A stretch of 64,000 bases of DNA from positions 1,116,001-1,180,000 of the forward strand of contig CBDFLS010000002.1 of assembly GCA_965249185.1 (NCBI GenBank), read 5' to 3'. This document shows positions 9,001 to 15,405 of this stretch, piece after piece (within the stretch, counting starts at the first letter, position 1; each line of letters begins with the position of its first letter). This DNA is from CBDFLS01 sp965249185. GTDB taxonomy: Bacteria; Chloroflexota; Dehalococcoidia; Lucifugimonadales; Australimonadaceae. The notes under the pieces were generated by a model that was not told the origin of the DNA, ran no database searches, and saw only the letters and a program-made list of their open reading frames with translations. Made by a program: the position numbers and the translations under genes.

Positions 9001-11023
9001 GTTCGGGTACTCCGTAGCGGTGGATGGGGATGGGGATACGATCGTAGTCGGGGCGTACCAGCACGACCTTACCGACGACGAAAACAACACCCTCGTCGAT
9101 GCCGGTGCGGCCTATGTATTCACCAGGAATTCGGCTACCGGTGAGTGGAGCGAGCCGGTCAAGCTCATCGCCTCCGACGGCGCGGCGAACGACTGGTTCG
9201 GGTATTCCGTATCAGTGGATGGGGATACGGTCGTGGTCGGGGCCCGCGGAGACGAGAACAGGACGGGTGCGGCCTATGTATTCACCAAGGTCGGCGGTGT
9301 GTGGGGCAACGCTCTGGAGGGCTCAGGAACCCACAGAACACAGACGGTCAAGCTCACGGCAACCAGCGGCGCCACATTCGACTATTTCGGTCACTCCGTT
9401 GCGGTGGACCGCGACACCATCGTGGTTGGAGCGCGCCTGCACGACGTTGATGACAACGGCGCCAGTATCGCCAATGCCGGTGCAGCCTATGTATTCACCA
9501 AGGTCGGCGGTGTGTGGGGGAACGCTCCAGCGGATCCAGGAACCCACAGAATAGAGACGGCCAAGCTCACCGCCGACGACGCCGACGGTGGCGACCAGTT
9601 CGGGTCTTCCATAGCGGTGGACGGTAACACTATCGTGGTCGGGGCCCGCAACGATAACGCAGCTTATGTATTCGTATTCGTTCCGGGCTCTGGTGTGTGG
9701 TCCCAAGCGGCAAGGCTCGAGGCTTCTGACAGCGATGGGTCCGAAGAATTCGGGTCCTCCGTTGCTGTGAGGGCTAGCACCATCGTCGTGGGGGCGCACA
9801 CCGCCGATATCGACCCTGATGATGACGATGGTGCCCTTTCAGGTGCGGCTTACCTGTTCACCAAGGCGGAAGGCGCCGTCTGGGCCAACGACCCGAACAA
9901 AGACCACAGAACGGAGTCAGACAGGCTCACCTTACCCATCGAAGAAGGGGTCGTAGAGAAGTCCGACGAGTTCGGCAACTCCGTCGCCCTGGACGGCCGG
10001 AGCATCTTGGTCGGGGCACCCGAGGGGAACGATGGCTTCGGTTCGGTCTACGTATCGGATATCCCACAGTGGGCCCTTTTGGCCCGCGGAGCAGAGACCA
10101 CGTCCGCCACCGTGGAAGGCCTGACCAACGGCGTGGAGTACGCCTTCCAGGTCCGAGCCGTGGATTTCTATGGAGAAGGCCTGCCCTCGGACATCGCCCG
10201 GGCGACGCCTCTGGTGCGCAACCACGCTCCTGAATTCGATCTCGGCGAGAGCGCAACCCTCGCCGTCGATGAAGAAGAGCCCCCGGACAACCACGTGGGC
10301 AGCGCCGTCACCGCCACAGATCCCGAAGGCGATACCCTCACCTACTCCCTCTCAGGAACCCACGCGTCTTCCTTCGACATCGACGCCTCCAAAGGTCAGA
10401 TCTCCGTGGGCTCCGGGACCACGCTCGACTACGAGTCCGGCCTCAGGGAGTACAGCGTCATCGTCTCGGTCCACGATCATCTTGACACCGACGGCGACCA
10501 AGACACCACGAACGATGACTCCATCAACGTCACCATCAATGTCAACAACGTCGACGAGACCGGAACCGTCTCCATGTCTACTACCTGGCCGCGGGAGGGG
10601 ACTACGCTGTCCGCCTCCCTGACCGATCCGGACGGCTCGGTGTCCGACACCTCCTGGCAGTGGGCCAGGTCTGCCAACGGCTCGACCGGGTGGCGCGACA
10701 TCGTCAGAGCCAACTCCTACAGGTACAGGCCGGTCGCAAACGACGGGGGCAACTACCTCCGCGCCACCGCCTCCTATACGGACGGCCACGGCTCGGGCAA
10801 GGAGGCCGCGGTAGTTTCCACCAATAGGGTTCGTAGCCTCGACAGGCCTGAGACCAGTCCCCCTCCTACGCCGACTCCGGTGCCCATCACTGTGGTCCCC
10901 CCAGGTGTCGGAGACGCGACAGTCCCTCCAGGTCTGCTGTTGGTGATCGGACTCATGGGCATGCTGCTGGTGATCGCGGGGAGCATAGTGGTCCGCGAGC
11001 GCAGATCGAACAGGCGACTCTGA
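1..11023 (+). CDS. Giant surface protein, FG-GAP propellers nested in FN3 domains, C-terminal anchor (5' end outside window)
   Basis: The reading frame is open from base 2, so the GTG at 26 lies inside a repeat and is not the start. At least 3,670 residues are visible. There are six blocks of FG-GAP blades at about <1-1228, 1788-2959, 3238-4489, 4781-6025, 7193-8500 and 8789-10069. Each has seven blades of the pattern KLTASD..DEFG.SVAV.GDT.VVGA, an Asp-rich loop (probably Ca-binding), then GAAYVFTK. Before blocks 2-6 lies the first half of an FN3 domain (PTGL.A..GD..V.LSW, then a Tyr/Gln strand). After every block lies the second half (W.DIPGS, SHIVTGLTN, FRVRAVNAAG). Complete FN3 domains lie at about 1387-1674, 6188-6475, 6476-6765 and 6776-7066. 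A cadherin-like domain (10220-10560), an Ig-like domain (10561-10830), a Pro-rich stalk, one membrane helix (10921-10995) and a short basic tail end the protein. It probably acts in adhesion or ligand binding outside the cell. Family membership is clear, but the ligand is unknown. Confidence 0.9.
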   Translation, partial: DEFGYSVAVDGDTLVIGALGDDPGNTGAAYVFTRGAGGWSQVGKLTAADRGLDAGFGHAVAVHGDTIVVGAYEEDHPNPDDPNNDFNDVGAAYVFTMPATGWADMTETARLTASDAAAGDEFGTSVAVHGDTIVVGAPEEATGARGSAYIFTRPANGWGNWSTLNANVKAGLTATLRGFKGGDRFGRSVAVHGDTVVVGAFEENGDGDKGAAYVFTKSATTGVWDDWDDWNDPKTSDATARLTASDRATDDKFGSSVAIDDDTIVVGAPYNDYDDSDNDTDDDEGAVYVFTKPESGGWANDTETAKLIAFDRAENDQFGFSVAVDGDTIVVGANQDDSDRGSVYVFTEPSTGGWTDTEGTDKLVAYDRSGGDLFGYSVAVDGDTVLIGAKDEGDTNEEYGAAYVFGTGAEWADIPGSGAGTISHIARGLRNNVEHTFRVRAVNAAGAGFASEVDAEPVAASVPSGPAGFTATQTGVGQVLLKWAKSTVPLTITDYSFYQNPGVDGDGWTDIDGSDSSTDSHTVTGLTTGGTYTFDLRAHNGGGQNAAGSQSVTLEARAAAPTGFTADAGDEQVKLSWDDPGDSTIDKYQHFQIDPSKLTASDGLRSDEFGYSVAVDGNTAVIGAYQDDDATNGDDSGSAYVFTKVSGAWKQVAKLIADDGAANDEFGISVAVDGDTIVVGTHQNDADSNDNDEGAAYVFTKPASGWADMTQTAKLTAFGAAAGDEFGISVAVNGDTVVVGARQDDTSNGAAYVFTKPFTGWADSSETAMLIASDAAADDEFGISVALDGDTAVIGARQDDDNGNQSGAAYVFTKVSGVWSQKAKLIASDGAADDEFGTSVAVNGDTVVVGARQDDTSNGAAYVFTKVSGVWRQNAKLTASDGAADNELGISVAVDGDTIVVGAHQNDADSNNNDEGAAYVFIRDSAGGWSQKAQLTASDAAAQDGYGYSVGVSGDTIVVGAPYNDYDDTDGDTEDDEGAAYFLSVLEWVDVPGSDDETISHIVTGLTNDVEHTFQVRGVNAAGVGFASASAGGTPTFAVPDRPTGLAADAGDTVVDLSWDEPEDSTIEKYQLLEFIQGGKLSTASTNDPVVRDDGFGISVAVDGNTAVIGAYKDDDAGADSGSAHVFTRSSSTAAWSWAAKLTASDAAANDEFGISVAIEGDTIVVGAHQNDDDDQDNDEGAAYVFTKVSGVWGQKAKLTASDAAANDAFGISVAVHDDTVVVGAHLENANDDDVDITDDVADSGAAYVFTKPESGGWADATEAAKLTASNAAANDEFGISVAVHGETVVVGAHQNDADSNNNDEGAAYVFIKPESGGWADATETAKLTPDNAAENDAFGISMAVHGETVVVGAHKYDVGGEANAGAAYVFIKPESGGWADGTETAKLIASDAMRGDEFGIAVAVDDDEDTIVVGAYLDDHTGDDDNTIGNAGSAYVFTQDSNGWSQKTKLTGPSRGKGDWLGYSVAVAGDTVLAGAYKSNISGPDSGAVYLWVVPEWADIANSDATTTSHTFAGLTNRVEYSLQVRAVDKVEGAAGPPSDPLRAMPLKPKPAEPTGLTAVAGDSQVELSWGDPGESSPPINSSQLWQHAENAILTATSPTADDEFGYAVAIDGDTAVVGMPGEDNPQNSGAAFIFTRDSSGTWSRVARLRASDPGTQDTDLYRFGLSVAVHEDTLNGDTIVVGAPDHSSSTGAVYVFSEPSDGWANTTETAKFLASDGAVDDEFGNSVAVVGNTIVVGAYLDDDNGDSSGSAYVFDEPSGGWANDTDSDDADAEFDHTTETFKLSGSSGSDNFGRSVAIDGDTIVVGASGVDIGTGSAFVFIKPATGWVNSSGTEVAKLTTYVRSESDRGDRFGHSVAIDGDTIVVGAYGDDGDRGSAYVFTKPDTGWANSPGTETAQLTASDRAANDRFGVSVAVDSDTVVIGAHALNEDRPGSAYVFIKAVAGWTDSTEAAKLTGSGSANRDTFGISVAVDHVAVSEGVYRLTAMVGSDGQGGNDQGAAYLYDIQVWTPIAGSTGETRSHFATGLTNDAEHTFAVRAVNDGGASGPSNQVSAEPASADSAPAKSRYFSAVQVGAGEVRLAWEPSADPLTIVRFEYTDNAGENEIWKDATGSHPTTVSHTVSDLVVDTTYTFAVRAVNSAFSGAPSDPWSVTIAAAPDRPTALTADAGDEQVEMSWRYSGGQTSTTGFQYQQKTGGDFGDDWTDITGGTWTTRSHIVTGLTNEIPYTFRVRAVNVVVGSEPSDPVTSTPEAARSRPARPTNFNAEQTGVGQVELTWNMAGGRLTVTGYQYTADGGSNWRDISGSDSGTVSHIVSGLNAPDPNLGPYTYAFAVRAVNSAGLTAYDFIPVTIFDVPNKPTGLGTTSGDTQATFHWNVTPVTTNQPIHKHQLLHLPQSKLTADDGADDDEFGYSVAIDGDTAVVGARLHDIGANANAGAAYVFVFTEADGVWNQAAKLTASVPAANDEFGISVAIDGDIIVVGAPYNDYDDPDDDANDVSNSGAAYVFTKPGSGANDDLLTDWKDWDSLNDEGKAALTAKLTADDAAADDEFGISVAVHGETVVVGAHLENANDDDLDTTDDVADSGAAYVFTKPGSSSWANATETAKLTASDGAANDKFGISVSLDDDTVVVGAHQPQYEENGANVEVGPGAAYVFIKPASGSWADNTEGARFIAPDGAANDEFGVSVAIDVDAVVVGAHLHDVGANTNAGAAYVFTRDSNSGKWGQPLKLTASNGHADDGFGNSVAVDGTTAVVGAYLDDRDDAALDTGSTYVFARKLGVWSQTLNLAGPEPDQDDGLGYSVAVDDGTLLAGAPQDDNDPDFAYAMDISDAGWTDFVSTELTDDGEDYFYRVLKLTNDQEYAFRVRSVNAAANRPSDEMVAATPKSAKPGKTDGLSAQPGDSQVTLSWDDPRDSSLTGYQVLQPTEQTELTASDGATNEEFGESVAVDDGTAVVGAPEHDINGNANAGAAYVFTRASDSGEWSGPIELNAGSDGAADDWFGYSVAVDGDGDTIVVGAYQHDLTDDENNTLVDAGAAYVFTRNSATGEWSEPVKLIASDGAANDWFGYSVSVDGDTVVVGARGDENRTGAAYVFTKVGGVWGNALEGSGTHRTQTVKLTATSGATFDYFGHSVAVDRDTIVVGARLHDVDDNGASIANAGAAYVFTKVGGVWGNAPADPGTHRIETAKLTADDADGGDQFGSSIAVDGNTIVVGARNDNAAYVFVFVPGSGVWSQAARLEASDSDGSEEFGSSVAVRASTIVVGAHTADIDPDDDDGALSGAAYLFTKAEGAVWANDPNKDHRTESDRLTLPIEEGVVEKSDEFGNSVALDGRSILVGAPEGNDGFGSVYVSDIPQWALLARGAETTSATVEGLTNGVEYAFQVRAVDFYGEGLPSDIARATPLVRNHAPEFDLGESATLAVDEEEPPDNHVGSAVTATDPEGDTLTYSLSGTHASSFDIDASKGQISVGSGTTLDYESGLREYSVIVSVHDHLDTDGDQDTTNDDSINVTINVNNVDETGTVSMSTTWPREGTTLSASLTDPDGSVSDTSWQWARSANGSTGWRDIVRANSYRYRPVANDGGNYLRATASYTDGHGSGKEAAVVSTNRVRSLDRPETSPPPTPTPVPITVVPPGVGDATVPPGLLLVIGLMGMLLVIAGSIVVRERRSNRRL
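2165..2600 (+). repeat. Near-identical direct repeat of a blade segment inside the giant gene
   Basis: About 95-100 bases starting near 2165 (from GCGGGCGACGAGTTCGGAA) recur about 333 bases later, from about 2497, with very few differences, and run through the GCTTACGTATTCACCAAG end of the blade. The spacing equals two blades. Identity at DNA level, including wobble positions, points to recent duplication or gene conversion between blades rather than to selection on the protein alone. A second shared segment (CACCAAAACGACGC, then an Asn/Asp-coding run) occurs near 2708 and 3878. Confidence 0.7.
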
Positions 11024-11178
11024 TTGTCTCTCTGATTTCCAGCATCACGCAGGCCGACTCGAACCCGCCGTTGGCTCGGTTAACATCAGCCTGGCGGAAG
11101 GCCCGCCCATCACCAGCGCGCGTGCGTCCCCAAAGCCGCGCCGCTACACGCCTCCCCCGTCATACCTGTATGTGTTAG

Positions 11179-12015
11179 CTAATTCGTTGACAGATTGGCG
11201 TGAGAAGATAGGCCGATCTGGAGACGAAGATGACCGTGACCGGCCCCAAGGCTCGAATGGGGCCGTCCGGCATTGTAAAACTCGAAGTACCGCCCGAGTC
11301 CAGTTCTGGCTTCCGGGACCGATTCGTAGGCTCTCAGGTACACCTCCTCGTACTTGACGCTCTTCCACAGTCGTTCGACGAACACGTTATCCTTCCAGCT
11401 CCCCTTCCCGTCCATGCTGATCTGGATCTCACTGGCTTTCAGCAGGCCGGTGAAGGCATCACTTGTGAACTGGCTTCCCTGATCTGTGTTGAATATCTCC
11501 GGCGCGCCGTGGCGTCCCAGGGATTCTTCGAGCGCCTCCACGCAGAAGCCTGTGTCTATTGTGACCGATACCCGCCAGGCCAGCACCTTGCGGCTATGCC
11601 AGTCCATCACTGCGGCTAGGTACACGAACCCCCTGGCCATCGGAATGTACGTGATATCCATTGCCCACACCTGGTTGGGCCTGCTCACCTCAAGCCCACG
11701 CAGCAGGTACGGATACACCGTATGGCCGGGCCGTCGCCGGCTGGTGTTGGGCTTGCGGTACAGCGGATCGATGCCCATCCGCCGCATCAGTGTGGCGATG
11801 TGTCTACGCCCGGAGGGGAGTCCCTCCTGGCGTAGCAGGCCTCGCATCCTCCTACTGCCTGCAAACGGATACTCAAGGTGCAGCTCATCGATACGACGCA
11901 TCAGCCCGAGACCGGCTTCGCCCACCGGCCGTGGCCGGTAGTAGATGCTCCCGCGGCTGATGCCCACTGCCTTTGCCTGGCGGGCGAGAGGCAGCTTGTG
12001 ATCGCGGTCGATCAT
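11179..12015 (-). CDS. IS3-family transposase OrfB
   Basis: This 278-residue protein is a DDE integrase-type transposase (rve domain). It opens with a HTH_21-like region (LPLARQAKAVGISRGSIYY). The catalytic acids are in MDITYI (first Asp), NTDQGSQFTS (second Asp) and FVERLWKSVK (Glu), followed by the usual RPHSSLG tail. Its ATG overlaps the stop of the orfA remnant as ATGA, the typical IS3 layout in which OrfAB is made by frameshifting. With orfA truncated, a working OrfAB cannot be made from this copy. Confidence 0.9.
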   Translation of the reverse strand: MIDRDHKLPLARQAKAVGISRGSIYYRPRPVGEAGLGLMRRIDELHLEYPFAGSRRMRGLLRQEGLPSGRRHIATLMRRMGIDPLYRKPNTSRRRPGHTVYPYLLRGLEVSRPNQVWAMDITYIPMARGFVYLAAVMDWHSRKVLAWRVSVTIDTGFCVEALEESLGRHGAPEIFNTDQGSQFTSDAFTGLLKASEIQISMDGKGSWKDNVFVERLWKSVKYEEVYLRAYESVPEARTGLGRYFEFYNAGRPHSSLGAGHGHLRLQIGLSSHANLSTN

Positions 12016-12089
12016 CGCCTTGCGCCCGGCAATCCCGCCTTCGTGAGCGCGGCCTCTAAAAAATCGTTCTCCAACGCAAGCTCACCGAT
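12012..12089 (-). pseudogene. orfA remnant of the IS3-family element
   Basis: About 25 codons survive in frame (IGELALENDFLEAAL, then KAGLPGARR and stop). This matches the C-terminal end of IS3 OrfA proteins, where a leucine-zipper region gives way to a short tail. It stops against the end of the neighbouring IS3-like element at 12090. It is too short to be counted as an independent gene. Confidence 0.65.
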
Positions 12090-12132
12090 TGTTAGCAACC
12101 AGCAAAAGTGGGACACATTGGGAGCCGAGAGA

Positions 12133-12782
12133 TCAGGGGCTGGATGGAGGTCTGGTGAGCTCCCTGAGGGCCCTGTTGTAGCGTCGTCGCTTTTCAGTGG
12201 TTTGAGCCTTCACCTCCTTCCTGCGTTGTAGGATCTCTTGCAGTCTTCCCTTGAGCACGTCTGATGGTGTCACGTTGCCCAGAGCCTTATGATAGCGCCG
12301 GTAGTTGTAGTAGCTGACGAAGGCCGCGATAGCAGCCTCAAGGTCGGCGGGCAACTCATAAGGCACCTGGTTGACGTCCCGTTTGATGGTCTGGTGGTAG
12401 CGCTCCAGCTTCCCGTTGGTCGGAGGGTGGAAAGGAGTTGCTAGGATGTGCTTGATGCCAACCATCCCCAGGTAGTCCCTGAATGCTCTTGCGACATAGC
12501 CTGGACCGTTGTCACTCAGCAGCCTGGTGCGGTCTGTGACTGGAACTTGGTCCATGCTGGTCGTGTCCACAGCATCCTGGACCACCTCGATGAAGGAGTC
12601 GGCCGTCATATCTTGCTGAAGCCTGTGAGCCAGGATGAAGCGGGAGTAGTTGTCCATAACGGTGACCAGGTAGTAGTAGCCCCAACCAACCACCCTGAAG
12701 TATGAGGCATCGGTGGCCCACATCTGGTGAGGCCCTGTGGTCTTGCGGTGGTACTCCTTCCCCGCCGCCAACCGCATCTCAG
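12133..12782 (-). pseudogene. IS3-like OrfB, C-terminal part, disconnected by insertion
   Basis: This part carries the catalytic half of the transposase: ATDASYF (first Asp), LLSDNGPGYV (second Asp) and NGKLERYHQ (Glu), then a basic tail. The N-terminal 114 codons lie 1.76 kb away at 14547-14888. Joining the two parts across the insertion, with one copy of the CTCAG duplication, restores a continuous frame (GLVKRPE-MRLAAGKE). Copy B has the matching GLVKSPEMQLKAGKE. An in-frame ATG at 12789 could start a short product without the N-terminal domain. Confidence 0.85.
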
Positions 12783-12939
12783 CCCACATTTCCCAGATCA
12801 GCCGCGTGGGTGCGTCGTAATCCGGTAAGAGTGCTGCCTATTTGAGCCGCCTACCTGGGCATTATGGGCAGTGTGGGTGCTAGACTGGCCGAGCTAGCGG
12901 GTCTAGTTCTGGATACCGCAATCTCGCTGGAGGCACCCA

Positions 12940-14295
12940 ATGGGTGAAAGCTCCGACACCCCTTTGAAGCTCCAATTCGACCGCAGAGTCCGCCTGGATT
13001 TTCGTGGCGCTACCATCACCTCGGACGCCGGACTCCTGGCATGCCGCGAGCTTGATGCCGCTCTGGGGCTCACAGAGACAGCCAACGATTATATCCATGA
13101 AAGCCGCACCGGCCGCAATGTGCAACACCCGCTGTTGCCCTTGCTCAGACAATCGGTGTATAGCCGTCTCGCTGGCTACGAGGACACCAACGACGCTGAA
13201 CGGCTTGCCCAAGACCCGGCTATGCGTGTCATCGTCGGGTGGCAAGGTACTGATAAGCAGGCAGCCAGCACCAATACTATGAGCCGATTTGAGACTGAGG
13301 TGTTAACCGAAGAGGAAAACCTGGATGGGCTTGCGCGCCTGAATGTTCAGTGGGTGGACAGGGCCATGGCCCAGACATCTCACCAGCGAGTTATCCTAGA
13401 CATGGACAGCTCTGAAAGCCCGGTGCATGGGCAGCAAGAGGGAGTCGCCTACAACGGCCACTTCGAGTCCGTATGTTATCACCCGCTCTTCCTGTTCAAC
13501 CATTTCGGAGATTGCGAAGGTGCAATGCTTCGCCCGGGCAACGTCCACAGCGCTGAGCGGTGGCGGGAGGTTCTGGAGCCAGTCGTGAAGCGATACCAGG
13601 AGAAAGGAGTCCGGCTGCTGTTCCGGGCCGATGCTGCCTTTGCCAAGCCCGAGGTGTACGAGTACCTGGAGTCAAGGGACACTGGCTACGCTATGCGGCT
13701 TCCGGCCAACGAGGTATTACAAGGAAACATCCGGCACCTGCTGAAGCGGCCCGTGGGCAGGCCGCCTAAAGCCTGCCCTGAGCCTGTCGAAGGGAAGCCC
13801 GTAGTCCGGTATCACGACTTCGTTTACCAGGCCCAGAGCTGGGACATTCCCCGGCGTGTGGTCGCCAAGGTGGAGTGGCGCCAGGGTGAGCTATTCCCGG
13901 GGGTCGGGTTCGTCGTCACCAACCTCAACCTACCGCCGGCAGGCGTAACCCACTTCTACAACGGGCGGGGCACGGCCGAGCAGTGGATCAAGGAAGGTAA
14001 ATACGCCCTGAACTGGACGCGGCTCTCGTGTCACAGGTTCGTTGCTAACCAGGTGAGGCTGTGGCTGTTTGTGCTGGCCTACAACCTGGGCAACTTCATG
14101 AGAAGGCTGACTTTGCCAGAGTAAGTGAAACACTGGTCACTGCGAAGCGTGCAGACCAAGCTCATCAAGATGGGTGGACGTCTGGTGCGGCATGCCAGGA
14201 GGTTGGTGTTTCAGCTTGCTGAGGTGGCAGTGTCCCGGGAGGTATTCCGGCAAGTGTTGGAGCGTATCGCCGGGCTCCATCCAGCACCAGGGTAG
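12940..14295 (+). pseudogene. IS1380-family transposase with premature stop
   Basis: The start matches the intact copy (MGESSDTPLKLQFDRRVRLD). The frame ends at TAA 14122-14124 after 394 residues. The copy at 31649-33004 has TCA (Ser) there and continues to 451 residues. The first two DDE acids are seen in ILDMDSSE and LLFRADAAFA, and the Glu-bearing region in AEQWIKEGKYALNWTRLSC, all before the stop. The lost 57 residues form the C-terminal tail after the AYNLGNFMRR helix. Some residual activity cannot be excluded, but this copy is probably impaired. An in-frame dispersed repeat lies at 13776-13794. Confidence 0.88.
13776..13794 (+). repeat. Short dispersed repeat inside the IS1380 transposase gene
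   Basis: The 19-mer CCCTGAGCCTGTCGAAGGG has complementary ends (CCCT/AGGG) and is read in frame as part of CPEPVEG. From memory, this motif recurs as a dispersed repeat in many environmental bacterial genomes. The same 19-mer is in the second IS copy at 32150-32168, so it was already in the element before the copies separated. Confidence 0.55.
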
Positions 14296-14546
14296 CGATT
14301 ATCCTTGAGGTCATCAGAGGTGAAGAGAGGCAACCAAGGGCGAGGTGCGCGCCCGGAGGAGTTTGAAGGGAGTGCAAACGTGGTGAAAGCCACCTCCGCT
14401 GCCTGGGGCCGCTAACGCACCACGCCGAGAGATGGTTTTGTGAGCTTGATTGGATGGTTGACGGCATCCGTGACTGATACTACGATGGCTCTCATCGAGG
14501 ATGGTGCGTTGCTTGGACCCAGGCAGCTTGATATGGGTAATTCCGG

Positions 14547-14888
14547 CTCAGGCCTCTTCACTAGGCCCTCCCTGCCCAGGATACGGTAGACGCTGGACTC
14601 TGAGACTGAGAAGCCCTGGTTGTCGGTGATCCACGCGGCCAGCTGACGGCAGCTCAGCTCTGGCATCTCTCTGGCTGATAACAGGACTGAGCGTTCTTCC
14701 TGAATAGTAAGACGGTTCCATGGTGGCTTATCGCCTCCTGGTCGGTCCTCAAGTCCTTGTTGGTTTTGGCGTCTGAGCCACCGGTAGTAGGTGCTCTTAG
14801 GGATGCCCAGCTCTCTGAGGACCTTTCGCTTGGGGAGGGGAGACGAGGATACTTTGGTAACTACCTCTGCCTTCTCCGGGGCGCTCAT
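14547..14888 (-). pseudogene. IS3-like OrfB, N-terminal part, disconnected by insertion
   Basis: This stretch encodes 114 residues starting MSAPEKAEVVTKVSSS. It includes a helix-turn-helix (LRELGIPKSTYYRWL) and a second DNA-binding helix set (ESSVYRILGREGLVKRPE). It is cut exactly at the CTCAG duplication of the IS1380-type insertion. The frame then reads on into the inserted element and stops at 14412. The ATG overlaps the stop of orfA (ATGA). Confidence 0.85.
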
Positions 14889-15292
14889 CCGCTGGTGCCG
14901 GTGGCGTCCTGGGGCATGGGGATGACCGTTTTTTTGAGACGGTACGCCTCCAGCGACAGATCGGCCACTAGCTCCTTGAGTTCCCCGTTCTCTCGCTTGA
15001 GCTGCCCTACCTCATGCTGAGTGGCGTCCCGAACCGAGTCACGGGTCAACCTCTCCTTGCCCGCCTCCATGAACTCTTTGGTCCACGAGTAGTAGGAGTG
15101 GGGCTTGATCCCCTCCCGCCGGCACAGGTCGTTGACTGTGACCTCGCGGCGGAAGCCCTCCAGAACAATTCGGATCTTCTCTTCCGAGGTGTACTTGAGT
15201 CGGGTGGCCGCCTTCACTGCGCGGACGAAGGACCTGGTCTCTTCACTCCGCTCCTCGGCGGCCTCTGCTTTGCCTACTTCTGACTGGGACAC
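14885..15292 (-). CDS. IS3-like element OrfA (copy A)
   Basis: OrfA is the DNA-binding subunit of the element. It has a HTH_Tnp_1 core (EKIRIVLEGFRREVTVNDL, then CRREGIKPHSYYSWTKEF) followed by a coiled-coil leucine-zipper region (QLKRENGELKELVADL). The GTG at 15290-15292 is chosen as start because it aligns with the ATG of copy B and follows AAAGGAGCAG. Seven A residues on the coding strand (14929-14935) lie shortly before the stop and could allow -1 frameshifting into orfB. Confidence 0.85.
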   Translation of the reverse strand: MSQSEVGKAEAAEERSEETRSFVRAVKAATRLKYTSEEKIRIVLEGFRREVTVNDLCRREGIKPHSYYSWTKEFMEAGKERLTRDSVRDATQHEVGQLKRENGELKELVADLSLEAYRLKKTVIPMPQDATGTSG

Positions 15293-15405
15293 GCATCTGC
15301 TCCTTTCTGTGGGTAACTTTACCTTCACCTCAGGAGCTCACACCACCCTCCGACTCTCGGGTTTTCCTACCCTTATATGTGTCCCATTATCGCTGACGGT
15401 CTACA

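Larger units (their letters stand above)
11171..12089 (-). mobile_element. IS3-family element, truncated at its upstream end
   Basis: The element carries a complete orfB and only the last codons of orfA. Its downstream end is probably near 11171, where TGTGTTAGCTAATTCG begins. The upstream end is cut at 12089/12090, exactly where the terminal repeat of the next element starts (TGTTAGCAACC). The remaining terminal repeat and most of orfA are missing, so the copy cannot move by itself. The outer boundary at 11171 is an estimate. Confidence 0.7.
12783..14546 (+). mobile_element. IS1380-type element, copy A (1,764 bp)
   Basis: The boundaries come from comparison with the second copy (31398-33161), which has exactly the same length. 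The ends form an 18-bp imperfect inverted repeat: CCCACATTTCCCAGATCA on the left and CCGGAATTACCCATATCA (complement) on the right, 13 of 18 matching. The 5-bp sequence CTCAG occurs immediately outside both ends (12778-12782 and 14547-14551), a clear target-site duplication. The host site is orfB of an IS3-like element. Confidence 0.92.
12090..15405 (-). mobile_element. IS3-like element, copy A, interrupted by an IS1380-type element
   Basis: The ends are imperfect inverted repeats: TGTTAGCAACCAGCAAAAG on the left, and the complement of a sequence ending CGCTGACGGTCTACA on the right; both continue into TGGGACACAT. Inside are orfA (14885-15292) and an orfB split at 12783-14546. Removing the inserted IS1380-type element plus one copy of CTCAG leaves about 1,547 bp, close to the 1,452 bp plus a 96-bp deletion of copy B at 29808-31259. 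No target duplication flanks the outer element, and its two flanks belong to different broken genes. Confidence 0.8.

Noticed and set aside
1..10215. CRISPR-like or tandem-repeat array impression from the regularly spaced blades
   Set aside because: The units are coding, of variable length and diverged; there are no short identical repeats with unique spacers.
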